A DNA stretch of 15,150 nt from Pseudomonadota bacterium (lineage in GTDB: Bacteria > Pseudomonadota > Alphaproteobacteria > RF32 > CAG-239), in contig JAHALQ010000026.1 of the NCBI GenBank assembly GCA_018362935.1, positions 1-15,150 on the forward strand, written 5' to 3'. The translations under genes were made by a program, and so were the position numbers. Positions 1-6,662 of this stretch are shown piece after piece; position 1 is the first letter of the stretch, and the number at the start of each line of letters is the position of its first letter. Below the pieces are notes generated by a model. That model had not been told where the DNA came from and did not search any database. It worked only from the letters and a program-made list of their open reading frames with translations.

Positions 1-440
1 CAGCCGGAAGAAACCTGTGTGTTGGTCGAACAGTCAACGCAGCCCGAATACAAACCCCCGCAGGCATCGTCGTTGACGGTCTGTCCGTTGGGACAGCCGC
101 CCGCCACGCCTTTGCCTTTGGCATATTTGTATTTGGCCTCGCATTTACAGTCCGACCAACACTTAATCCCGTCAACAAGGTATTTAGGTGAGCAAGTTTG
201 GTTGGCGGGAATCTCTGACAGCCACCCCTTGGCTTCGCAGCTCAAAGGGTCGGGAGGTGTGGGGCGACAAGAAAGAGAATTTGGATTATCGCAAGAAACA
301 CTGCGCTTTTTGGCAAATTTTGCCTGATACTTCGGAAGCCACTGGATGTCGGCACGGGCATTATCCGCCCCCAGAGCAGATGCCAAACCCAAAACCATGG
401 CAAATACTGTTCCCAATCCTGTTAATCTGCTCTTTCCCAT
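1..440 (-). CDS. Secreted cysteine-rich protein, 5' part only (runs off the left edge)
   Basis: The minus-strand frame from ATG at 440 stays open for 146 codons to the window edge, so the C-terminus is missing. The start is supported by GGAGG (rc of 445-449) a few bases upstream and a good promoter behind it. Residues 1-30 look like a Sec signal peptide: K3/R5, a hydrophobic stretch around 9-25, then ARA before D31. The mature part seen (about 116 residues) has 11 cysteines (50, 58, 68, 83, 94, 98, 100, 116, 127, 134, 137), Lys/Tyr-rich stretches (KYKYAKGK) and a CPNG turn. C-x3-C-x-C and C-x6-C-x2-C spacings suggest small disulfide-bonded or metal-binding modules, possibly repeated downstream. 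I do not recognise the family. A periplasmic or surface-exposed protein is an inference from the signal peptide and cysteine content. Confidence 0.75.
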   Translation of the reverse strand, partial: MGKSRLTGLGTVFAMVLGLASALGADNARADIQWLPKYQAKFAKKRSVSCDNPNSLSCRPTPPDPLSCEAKGWLSEIPANQTCSPKYLVDGIKCWSDCKCEAKYKYAKGKGVAGGCPNGQTVNDDACGGLYSGCVDCSTNTQVSSG

Positions 441-455
441 GGCCGCCTCCGTTTT

Positions 456-528
456 GTCAATTCATACCCTGTAATTGATAGTTAACTATAATCAGAATAG
501 CAAATTTGCATATCAGAGTCAATTCATA
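456..528. repeat. 11-base direct repeat in the leader and promoter of the cysteine-rich gene
   Basis: GTCAATTCATA occurs at 456-466 and again at 518-528, 62 bases apart. The upstream copy overlaps the -35 element and the downstream copy lies just before the ribosome binding site. It may be a paired regulator site, or a chance repeat in AT-rich DNA. Confidence 0.35.
494..522 (-). promoter_or_regulatory. Sigma70-like promoter of the cysteine-rich protein gene
   Basis: On the minus strand TTGACT (522-517) is followed after exactly 17 bases by TATTCT (499-494). It lies between the aldolase terminator and the start codon at 440, leaving a leader of roughly 50 bases. The region is AT-rich. The match is by eye to the sigma70 consensus. 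Confidence 0.6.
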
Positions 529-533
529 TTTAA

Positions 534-573
534 ACACAAAAAACCCTCCGCAAACGCGGAGGGTTTTTTGTGT
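534..573 (-). terminator. Rho-independent terminator after the aldolase gene
   Basis: The stem 534-551 pairs without mismatch with 556-573 (18 bp) around the four-base loop AAAC. The GC core CCCTCCGC/GCGGAGGG is flanked by A/T arms that give a U-run on either strand, so it could work in both directions. It begins 12 bases beyond the aldolase stop codon. It also separates the aldolase from the cysteine-rich gene. Confidence 0.9.
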
Positions 574-584
574 GTTGCAGTGAA

Positions 585-1634
585 TTAAATTTCACCGTCA
601 GCATAACGCTTGGCCATAACCGACATCATCATCGGTTTGATTTGGTCGGCGTGACCGGCAGCGCCAAAGGCGATATAACGGGCTTCGCAGACTTTCTGCA
701 TTTCTTCCATGGCCGGTTTAAGGTATTTGCGCGGGTCAAATTCTTTGGGGTTCTCGGCAAATACTTTACGGATGGCGCCGGTAATCGCCATGCGGCAGTC
801 GGTATCGACATTGACTTTGCGAACGCCGGATTTGATACCGCGGACAATTTCTTCAACCGGAACACCGTAGGTCTGCGGAATACCGCCGCCGTAAGCGTTA
901 ATCAAATCCTGCAATTCCTGCGGAACCGAAGAAGAACCGTGCATAACCAGGTGGGTGTTGGGCAGTTTCTGGTGAATTTTCTCAATCACGTCAATTGCCA
1001 GAATTTCGCCGTCAGGCTTGCGGGTAAATTTGTAAGCGCCGTGCGACGTACCAACCGCAACAGCCAGAGCGTCAACATGGGTCAGCTCAACAAATTTCTT
1101 GGCTTCGTCCGGATTGGTAACCAGCTTGTCTTTGGAGATAACGCCTTCGGCACCGTGGCCGTCTTCTTTGTCGCCCTTGCCGGTTTCCAAAGAACCGATA
1201 ACGCCGAGTTCGCCTTCAACCGAAGCGCCGACCGCATGAGCGCGGGCAACAACCTGCTGGGTGACTTCGACATTGTATTCAAAAGTTGACGGGGTTTTGC
1301 CGTCAGCAGCCAGAGAACCGTCCATCATGACGGAAGTATAGCCGTTGACAATCGCAGACTGACAGATGTTGACCGAAGAACCGTGATCCTGATGGATACA
1401 AACCGGCAACTCAGGATACATTTCCACCGCGGCGGCAACCATATGGCGAATCATCGGGTCGCCGGCAAATTTGCGCGCGCCGGTCGAAGTCTGGAGGATA
1501 ACCGGAGCATTAACTTTTTTGGCGGCATTCATAACGGCCAAAACCTGTTCCATATCATTGATATTAAAAGCGGGAACGCCGTAATTGTTTTCGGCCGCAT
1601 GGTCGAGTATCTGGCGCATGGTAACTAAAGGCAT
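585..1634 (-). CDS. fba: Class II fructose-bisphosphate aldolase
   Basis: The 349-residue protein cleaves fructose 1,6-bisphosphate to dihydroxyacetone phosphate and glyceraldehyde 3-phosphate in the cytosol, or condenses them in gluconeogenesis and Calvin-type cycles. Zn-enzyme signatures are in place: IHQDHGSS (80-87, with D83 and H84), GTSHGAYK (195-202, H198) and VMHGSSSVP (230-238, H232). NVDTD (275-279) is the substrate-binding loop. The length and the MPLVTMRQ start fit the Calvin-cycle (CbbA-like) subtype of class II enzymes. The ATG at 1634 is chosen over an upstream in-frame ATG at 1733 because AAGGAG lies 7 bases before it, homology starts there, and the longer form would read through the promoter. 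It is a single-gene unit with its own promoter and terminator. Confidence 0.96.
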   Translation of the reverse strand: MPLVTMRQILDHAAENNYGVPAFNINDMEQVLAVMNAAKKVNAPVILQTSTGARKFAGDPMIRHMVAAAVEMYPELPVCIHQDHGSSVNICQSAIVNGYTSVMMDGSLAADGKTPSTFEYNVEVTQQVVARAHAVGASVEGELGVIGSLETGKGDKEDGHGAEGVISKDKLVTNPDEAKKFVELTHVDALAVAVGTSHGAYKFTRKPDGEILAIDVIEKIHQKLPNTHLVMHGSSSVPQELQDLINAYGGGIPQTYGVPVEEIVRGIKSGVRKVNVDTDCRMAITGAIRKVFAENPKEFDPRKYLKPAMEEMQKVCEARYIAFGAAGHADQIKPMMMSVMAKRYADGEI

Positions 1635-1661
1635 ATTTTTCTCCTTATGATATAAATTAAC

Positions 1662-1718
1662 TGTGCCCAATATATCCTGACAGCGTTTTTTTGCAACAGA
1701 TTTTTGGTTTTGGGCACA
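1662..1718. repeat. 9-bp inverted repeat bracketing the aldolase promoter
   Basis: TGTGCCCAA (1662-1670) and TTGGGCACA (1710-1718) are perfect inverse copies with 39 bases between them. They flank the proposed promoter, the downstream arm touching the -10. They could be paired binding sites for a dimeric regulator or form part of a leader structure. No function is proven. Confidence 0.35.
1669..1696 (-). promoter_or_regulatory. Probable promoter of the aldolase gene
   Basis: On the minus strand TTGCAA (1696-1691) and TATATT (1674-1669) are 16 bases apart, just after the terminator of the upstream gene and about 35 bases before the aldolase start. The -35 match is partial. Confidence 0.45.
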
Positions 1719-1751
1719 AAAAAGCCCCGGCAAATTTCATTTGCAGAGGCT
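1717..1751 (-). terminator. Rho-independent terminator after the basic protein gene
   Basis: Stem 1723-1735 with 1739-1751 has a three-base loop, one mismatch and one G-T pair. On the minus strand it is followed by a run of six T (1723-1718). It starts 24 bases after the stop codon of the gene at 1775 and ends just before the aldolase promoter. Confidence 0.8.
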
Positions 1752-1774
1752 CTTTTGTTAATTTCGCGGCTCTT

Positions 1775-2275
1775 TTATTTTTGTCCCGCTTCGCGTTTCT
1801 CTTTCTGATAGAAATATTCCGTCAGGATTTCGCAATCGTTACCGCGGACAGCATAACGCCATTCGGTGTTTTCGACGGCGCGAAAGGTATCGTTGGGACG
1901 GTACTCTGCCGCTTTGGTCAGCTCGTCAAACGGCAAAAGCAGCGCTTTGCGCGGTTTGCCTTTTTTGTTCCTGAAAGCCTTCACCATTAAGATAAAAGCC
2001 TCTCCCGAGTTCTTTCCGCGGCGCAGATCTTTCCACCACAGGATTGTCCGCTGGGTGCGCGACAAATCATAACGGTGTACCAGCGCGTAAAACACGACAT
2101 AACCGTGTACACGGTTATATTTATTATTCTCACTAAACGAAAGGCGGCCGAGGCAGACATCTTTGTCAGTCAATGAGGGGCAAACCTTTCTCAAAACGTT
2201 AGCAGCATGGCTGCGCCATACTACGTTAACAGCGTCGGTTGACCGGGGTGCTGTCTTAACTTCTTGGGTCTTCAT
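1775..2275 (-). CDS. Basic protein of unknown function (166 aa)
   Basis: I do not recognise this protein. It has no signal peptide or membrane segment, so it is probably cytosolic. It is rich in Lys/Arg: examples are HRYDLSRTQRT (68-78), WWKDLRRGKNSG (80-91) and FRNKKGKPRK (101-110), followed by an acidic-aromatic C-terminal third (ENTEWRYAV, ILTEYFYQK). The basic clusters suggest a nucleic-acid or ribosome contact, which is inference only. The start is the only ATG near the 5' end. It lacks a clear Shine-Dalgarno site, since the 20 bases upstream are nearly all A/T, unlike every other gene here. A good promoter upstream and a terminator downstream mark it as a single-gene unit. Reality as a gene is supported by those signals and the absence of a better frame. 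Confidence 0.75.
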   Translation of the reverse strand: MKTQEVKTAPRSTDAVNVVWRSHAANVLRKVCPSLTDKDVCLGRLSFSENNKYNRVHGYVVFYALVHRYDLSRTQRTILWWKDLRRGKNSGEAFILMVKAFRNKKGKPRKALLLPFDELTKAAEYRPNDTFRAVENTEWRYAVRGNDCEILTEYFYQKEKREAGQK

Positions 2276-2302
2276 AATTTGTAAAATTTATTGTTCACCC
2301 AT

Positions 2303-2331
2303 AAAATATATGTGTTTGACAAAAATGTCAA
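2303..2331 (-). promoter_or_regulatory. Sigma70-like promoter of the basic protein gene
   Basis: On the minus strand a perfect TTGACA (2331-2326) is followed after 17 bases by TATTTT (2308-2303). The -35 starts on the base next to the stop codon of the SemiSWEET gene. The leader would be about 20 bases, all AT-rich. Confidence 0.65.
2316..2331. promoter_or_regulatory. Perfect palindrome over the -35 of the basic protein gene (candidate operator)
   Basis: TTGACA, four bases, TGTCAA: two exact 6-bp half-sites, one of which is the -35 hexamer. A dimeric repressor bound here would block the promoter. The palindrome may also arise simply because TTGACA is copied by chance in an AT-rich gap. Confidence 0.35.
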
Positions 2332-2595
2332 TTATTTCCGGCGATATTTGATGACCATCAGCAAAATCGGCAGAGAAAAGCACAGGCACAAACTGTTAAA
2401 CACAACCATTTGCACCGAACCGAGATAGGCGCCGTAAATTACCCAGCTGACAACGCCGAGATTATAAATTACGTAAGTCCCAAGCGAAAAACCGCTGACA
2501 TCTTTGGTACGGCAGGTCTTTATTGCCTGAGGCAAAAATGAAATTGCCATGCAGACTCCGGCAAAGTAACCGATAAATTCTCCCAATAAACTCAT
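2332..2595 (-). CDS. SemiSWEET family sugar transporter
   Basis: This 87-residue protein has three transmembrane helices (about 6-24, 38-58, 62-82), the length and topology of bacterial SemiSWEETs, which dimerise to move mono- or disaccharides across the inner membrane without coupling to ATP. The PQ motif follows the first helix (FLPQAIKTCRTKDVSGFS, 20-37). W51 and N67 fall where the family has its substrate-pocket Trp and Asn. AGGA 7 bases before the ATG supports the start. It lies 86 bases after the metallopeptidase-like gene with no strong terminator between, so the two may share a transcript. Substrate cannot be read from sequence. Confidence 0.9.
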   Translation of the reverse strand: MSLLGEFIGYFAGVCMAISFLPQAIKTCRTKDVSGFSLGTYVIYNLGVVSWVIYGAYLGSVQMVVFNSLCLCFSLPILLMVIKYRRK

Positions 2596-2681
2596 ATTTT
2601 CATCCTAAAAATCATATTTCTTCGGAGATTATGCCGATATCAGGTTAATAAATGATAAAAGATGACATTGTTATTGCAAAA

Positions 2682-3857
2682 TCAATGGCGGCCGGCCAAC
2701 CTGCCCACAAATTTATTCCACTCGTGTTTGAATTTCAGGCTTTTAAAATGTGCATTTTTCTTCTGAGGGTCATTTTGGGTAATCTGCCCGACCTTTTGGA
2801 AATAGTCCATTTTTTGCTTTTTGATTTTCAGCAGCGACGCAAACTTATCTTTATATTCCTGCGGCAATCCGTCAATAAATTCCTGCTCGCGGCCGGCGAT
2901 ATATTGGTAAAAATTTATGCCGTCAATATTAAAAACCTCGCTCATGAGCCGGGCATGCCCCTCTTCTCCGAGCTGATCCTGACATCCGTTATAATCGGCT
3001 TCGCGCAATATATGTACGGCGCGATTGACATTTCTCTGTATATATATCGGATATTTGTCTTTCTTCCAGCTGTCAAACATGCCGTTGGCAATAAACGCCG
3101 CCTCTTTTTCGGATACGCTGCCGGCATCCGGGCGGTTGTTTTCCAGCCATTTGCGATAAAACGCAAAGCGAGGCGTGATATAAGACGAATCATTGCCGTG
3201 ACAAATATAATTCTTTCTTTGTTCCATCAGCTGAGCTAAATTGGCCGCCACTTCATCCATACAATTGTCGCCGAAAACCGTTTCATAACTGCGTCCGCTT
3301 TTGGACAACCCTTTTTGGGCACCTAAAAAATGCTGCATTTCATGGCGTTCGGTACAATTTAACGCATTATTATATATATCCAGCTGTTTTTGAACGGCCG
3401 GGTCGTCCGATACAAAATGGCGCAGGTTCAGCCTGTCCCAATCCATTGAACCCATGGACGGCATGTTGGGAATACTGTCATTCGGACCGTAAAAATAATA
3501 GAGTTTATTTTTACGGCCGTCTTTTTTGACCATTATCGTATCTATATGTTTTTTTATCTGCATATTCTGATACAAATGATAGCGGCGATCGCCTGCGGTT
3601 TTATAATCAGACAAAACATTGAGGTCGGCCAGCTTTCCGCTTTCGGGACTGCGATAAAACCAAATGCCGCCGCGTTCTTCGATATTTTCGGCAAAATCTT
3701 CGCGGGACAACGTATCTCCGCCGATGACAATATGTTTTTCATAATAAAGCGCCGGCTCAAAATTTTCGGCGGCATAATAAATCCCGCCCAATGACGTTCC
3801 CGCCATAAGGACTGATGTCAATGAGATGCCAAGCCATGTTTTGTGTGTTTTTTTCAT
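2682..3857 (-). CDS. Exported HExxH protein, putative zinc metallopeptidase
   Basis: The protein has 391 residues. Residues about 7-30 form a hydrophobic segment after MKKTHK, either a signal peptide or a membrane anchor, placing the rest in the periplasm or outside. The central part holds RHEMQHFLGAQ (171-181): HEMQH at 172-176 matches HExxH, giving two zinc-ligand His and a catalytic Glu. NCMDEVAANLAQLME (198-212) follows 25 residues later, and E202 is a good candidate third ligand as in gluzincins. C168 and C199 flank the site and could form a disulfide. The C-terminal third is Lys-rich and helical-looking. I cannot place it in a named peptidase family. The start is supported by an AAAAGG stretch upstream and an extended -10 promoter. 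Confidence 0.85.
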   Translation of the reverse strand: MKKTHKTWLGISLTSVLMAGTSLGGIYYAAENFEPALYYEKHIVIGGDTLSREDFAENIEERGGIWFYRSPESGKLADLNVLSDYKTAGDRRYHLYQNMQIKKHIDTIMVKKDGRKNKLYYFYGPNDSIPNMPSMGSMDWDRLNLRHFVSDDPAVQKQLDIYNNALNCTERHEMQHFLGAQKGLSKSGRSYETVFGDNCMDEVAANLAQLMEQRKNYICHGNDSSYITPRFAFYRKWLENNRPDAGSVSEKEAAFIANGMFDSWKKDKYPIYIQRNVNRAVHILREADYNGCQDQLGEEGHARLMSEVFNIDGINFYQYIAGREQEFIDGLPQEYKDKFASLLKIKKQKMDYFQKVGQITQNDPQKKNAHFKSLKFKHEWNKFVGRLAGRH

Positions 3858-3882
3858 GCGTCTGCCTTTTTATTCAAAATTG

Positions 3883-3891
3883 ATTATAGCA
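3883..3891 (-). promoter_or_regulatory. Extended -10 promoter element of the metallopeptidase-like gene
   Basis: On the minus strand TGCTATAAT (3891-3883) is a consensus -10 with the TG extension, about 25 bases upstream of the start codon. No good -35 is found at 16-18 bases, which is acceptable for an extended -10 promoter. Confidence 0.6.
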
Positions 3892-3937
3892 TGATTTTGA
3901 CAAAAATCCATAGCTGCAATAACAAACTTCTTTTTTC

Positions 3938-3968
3938 AAAAAAAACAGCCCTCCCGGCAGAGAGGGCT
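3938..3968 (-). terminator. Rho-independent terminator after transketolase
   Basis: AGCCCTC/GAGGGCT stem (3947-3953 with 3962-3968), 8-base loop, then eight T on the minus strand (3945-3938). It starts 17 bases after the transketolase stop codon and ends the four-gene unit. Confidence 0.88.
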
Positions 3969-3985
3969 ATAAAATTTCCGGCTGT

Positions 3986-5962
3986 TTACTTGATTAAGTC
4001 TTTGACGCTGTCGACAACTTCGTCAACCGTAATGCCGAAATACTTATAAAGCTCGCCGGCGGGACCGGAAGCGCCGAAGCCGTCCATGCCGATAATATCG
4101 CCATTGAGGCCGACGTATTTTTCCCAGCCAAATTTGGCGGCGGCTTCCACCGCGACACGCGGGGCCGAACCCAACACCTGTTCCTGATAATCCAACGGCT
4201 GGGCATCAAACAGTTCGCAGCACGGCATTGAAACAACAGCGACATCAATTCCTTCTTCCGCCAGCTTTTCTTTGGCTTCCATTGCCATGGAAACTTCCGA
4301 GCCGGTGGCAATAATCGTCGCCTGCCGTTTGCCCGCGGCTTCAGAAAGGACATAACCGCCTTTGGCCGTCAGATTTTCCTTGGCCGAAGAACGTAAGAGC
4401 GGCAGCCCCTGACGGGTCAGCGCCAAAATGCTCGGCTTATTGTCGGTTTCAATAGCTATCTGCCAGGCTTCCGCCGTTTCCACCACATCGCAGGGACGGA
4501 AAGTCAAAATCCCCGGCATGCAGCGGTAAGATGCCAGATGCTCCACAGGCTGGTGGGTCGGGCCGTCTTCACCGACGCCGATAGAATCATGGGTCAGGAC
4601 ATAAATCACGCGAATTCCCATCAGCGCGGCCAGCCGCTGCGCCGGGCGCATATAGTCCGAAAAGACAAAGAAAGTGCCGCCGAACGGAATAATGCCGCCG
4701 TGCAGCGCCATGCCGTTCATAATCGCGGCCATGGCATGCTCGCGAATCCCGTACATGACATTATTGCCGTTATAGTCTTTGGCCGTTACGGTTTTGGAAG
4801 CTTTTGTCAGGGTCAGATTGGAGGCCGCCAAATCCGCCGATCCGCCGACAATCTGCGGAATATGCGGAACAATCGCTTCCAGGCACATCTGCGAAGCTTT
4901 GCGGGTCGCTACTTTGGTTTTTTCGGCAATCGCGGCCTTTTTCAGCTCGTTTAATTCCTTGTCCCAGCCTTTGGGAAGCCTGCCGGCAATGACATCATGA
5001 AACTCTTTGCCCTTGATTTTCGCGCGCGCCTGCCAGTCTTTATAAGCGCCGATACTGCGCTGTCCGGCATCCCGCCACGCCTGAAGGATATCGCCGGGAA
5101 CCTCAAACGGCGCGGCCGTCCAGTTGAGCGTTTGGCGCATCGCCTGCAATTCTTCAGCGCCGAGCGGAGAACCATGGCATTTGGAAGTGCCGCATTTGGA
5201 AGGCGCACCGTAACCAATCATAGTTTTGCAGGCAATCAGTGTCGGCTTTTTGGACTTTTGAGCTTTGACAATTGCTTTGGCAACCGCTTTCTGGCAATGT
5301 CCGTCAATTTCTATGGTATTCCAGCCGCAGGCTTCAAAGCGCTTTATCTGGTCGGTGGAATTGGCGGCATCGACATGTCCGTCAATCGTAATATTGTTGT
5401 TGTCCCAAAAAACAATCAGCTTATTGAGCTTCAAGTGCCCGGCAACCGAAATGGCTTCTTCGGAAATGCCTTCCATCAGACAGCCGTCTCCGGCAATTAC
5501 ATAAGTATAGTGATTGCAGACGTCTTCGCCGTATTTGGCGGCAAGCATGCGCTCGGCCAATGCCATGCCGACGGCGGAAGTAATGCCCTGACCGAGGGGG
5601 CCGGTGGTCATGTCAATTCCGTCAAGGTGTCCGTATTCCGGGTGGCCGGCGGTTTTGGCACCGAGCTGGCGGAAATTTTTGAGGTCTTCAAGTGATATGT
5701 CCTTATAGCCCAGCAAATACAGCAGCGAATACATGAGCATTGAACCATGTCCGGCAGAAAGGACAAAACGGTCGCGGTCAAACCAGCGCGGTTCCAAAGG
5801 ATTTATTTTGATAAACTGCGAAAACAAAACCGTGGCGACGTCAGCCATGCCGAGCGGCATGCCGGGATGTCCGGAATTGGACTTCTCTATGGCGTCGGCG
5901 CTTAAAAAGCGAATAGCGTTGGCCATATCCTTGTTTTGGTTTCCGCGCTTGCACAAATTCAT
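3986..5962 (-). CDS. tkt: Transketolase
   Basis: This 658-residue cytosolic enzyme moves two-carbon ketol units between sugar phosphates in the pentose phosphate pathway, using thiamine diphosphate and a divalent metal. Visible features are NSGHPGMPLG (29-38), SAGHGSMLMY (69-78), and the cofactor motif from GDG (158-160) to NNN (188-190). The catalytic Glu is in GIREHAM (405-411, E408), HDSIGVGEDGPTHQP (458-472) lies at the active site, and the C-terminal domain follows from about 535. All three transketolase domains are complete. ATG at 5962 has AAAGGAG 7-8 bases upstream. A second in-frame ATG at residue 13 also has a short AAGG, so the first 12 residues are slightly uncertain. The gene is last in a unit with the lipoprotein gene 20 bases upstream. 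Confidence 0.97.
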   Translation of the reverse strand: MNLCKRGNQNKDMANAIRFLSADAIEKSNSGHPGMPLGMADVATVLFSQFIKINPLEPRWFDRDRFVLSAGHGSMLMYSLLYLLGYKDISLEDLKNFRQLGAKTAGHPEYGHLDGIDMTTGPLGQGITSAVGMALAERMLAAKYGEDVCNHYTYVIAGDGCLMEGISEEAISVAGHLKLNKLIVFWDNNNITIDGHVDAANSTDQIKRFEACGWNTIEIDGHCQKAVAKAIVKAQKSKKPTLIACKTMIGYGAPSKCGTSKCHGSPLGAEELQAMRQTLNWTAAPFEVPGDILQAWRDAGQRSIGAYKDWQARAKIKGKEFHDVIAGRLPKGWDKELNELKKAAIAEKTKVATRKASQMCLEAIVPHIPQIVGGSADLAASNLTLTKASKTVTAKDYNGNNVMYGIREHAMAAIMNGMALHGGIIPFGGTFFVFSDYMRPAQRLAALMGIRVIYVLTHDSIGVGEDGPTHQPVEHLASYRCMPGILTFRPCDVVETAEAWQIAIETDNKPSILALTRQGLPLLRSSAKENLTAKGGYVLSEAAGKRQATIIATGSEVSMAMEAKEKLAEEGIDVAVVSMPCCELFDAQPLDYQEQVLGSAPRVAVEAAAKFGWEKYVGLNGDIIGMDGFGASGPAGELYKYFGITVDEVVDSVKDLIK

Positions 5963-5982
5963 GTCTGTTTCTCCTTTATTTG

Positions 5983-6645
5983 TTATAATTCACAGCCGCA
6001 GCCGCTTTTTTTCCGCGGAGCCTGCCGAACCGGCAGCGGTTTTAACGGAATGTACTGCACATCCGGCGCTTTTTCGACCTCGATTACTCTCGGAATAACC
6101 GGCGCGTTGTATTGGCGGATTTCATCTTCGGTCAGATAGCGGTATTCTATGTCAAAAGTCTTTTGATTGTAGGCGCGTTCGGCCGGCGAAGCATCCATGC
6201 CGAGCAAAATCGTAAAATCATTATACCCTTGTGACGGTATCCGAACTTTTACTTCGCCGCCCGCGAATTCTTTTTCCGCATCGCCGCGCGGGATATCAAC
6301 CGAAGCAAAGTATCTGCGCCGCCCCAAAAACTCCGGCGGCCCTTTTATCGTTTCGGTAAAGTACGAAAAATCGGCCCGGGTGTCATGCCCTTCCTTAAGG
6401 CGGCGCGCCTTAAACAGCGGCCGGATAACGGCAAAGCGGCGATTCACGGAATCGGCCGTTATGCAATAGCCTTCGTAACCGATGATTTCAATTTGAACTT
6501 CTTCGGAATAAGATGCCTTTTGGGTAACATAAGCCGTCGCACGCGGAATTTTAACTCGGGGACACATATAATCCGCTTCCTTATATGAAGAAGCGCAGGA
6601 AGAAAGCAGCAACAGCGCGCCCGCTAATTTAAATATCGTTTTCAT
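5983..6645 (-). CDS. Lipoprotein of unknown function
   Basis: The 220-residue protein has a type II signal: MKTIFKLAG, a run of Leu, and the lipobox LSSC with C17 as lipidation site, followed by A/S/S, which does not signal inner-membrane retention. It is likely outer-membrane bound and periplasmic. The middle is beta-rich (YSEEVQIEIIGYEGY, FDIEYRYL) and the C-terminus ends in Pro/Lys-rich sequence and CGCEL, where the two extra cysteines are close to the end. I do not recognise the family. Two ATGs lie next to each other (6648 and 6645). The second is preferred because AGGG is 5 bases before it but only 2 bases before the first. It sits 17 bases after the methyltransferase gene and 20 before transketolase, so it is cotranscribed with both. 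Confidence 0.85.
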   Translation of the reverse strand: MKTIFKLAGALLLLSSCASSYKEADYMCPRVKIPRATAYVTQKASYSEEVQIEIIGYEGYCITADSVNRRFAVIRPLFKARRLKEGHDTRADFSYFTETIKGPPEFLGRRRYFASVDIPRGDAEKEFAGGEVKVRIPSQGYNDFTILLGMDASPAERAYNQKTFDIEYRYLTEDEIRQYNAPVIPRVIEVEKAPDVQYIPLKPLPVRQAPRKKSGCGCEL

Positions 6646-6662
6646 CATGACCCTACTATAAT

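Noticed and set aside
19..327. Plus-strand open frame of 102 codons at the left edge
   Set aside because: It lies opposite the cysteine-rich gene, which has a signal peptide, RBS and promoter. The plus frame has none of these.
570..1289. 239-codon plus-strand open frame opposite the aldolase gene
   Set aside because: It mirrors the codon pattern of a certain gene, has no RBS and no recognisable protein. The same applies to long frames opposite transketolase (4997-5695), the methyltransferase (7140-7913), the duplicated membrane protein (9610-10716) and der (13161-13967).
1635..1733. Longer aldolase with a 33-residue N-terminal extension
   Set aside because: The extension runs through the promoter and part of the upstream terminator, and the family starts at MPLVTMRQ with a good SD site.
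3883..3905. TTGTCA as the -35 of the metallopeptidase-like gene
   Set aside because: It is only 9 bases from the -10. The extended -10 explains the promoter better.
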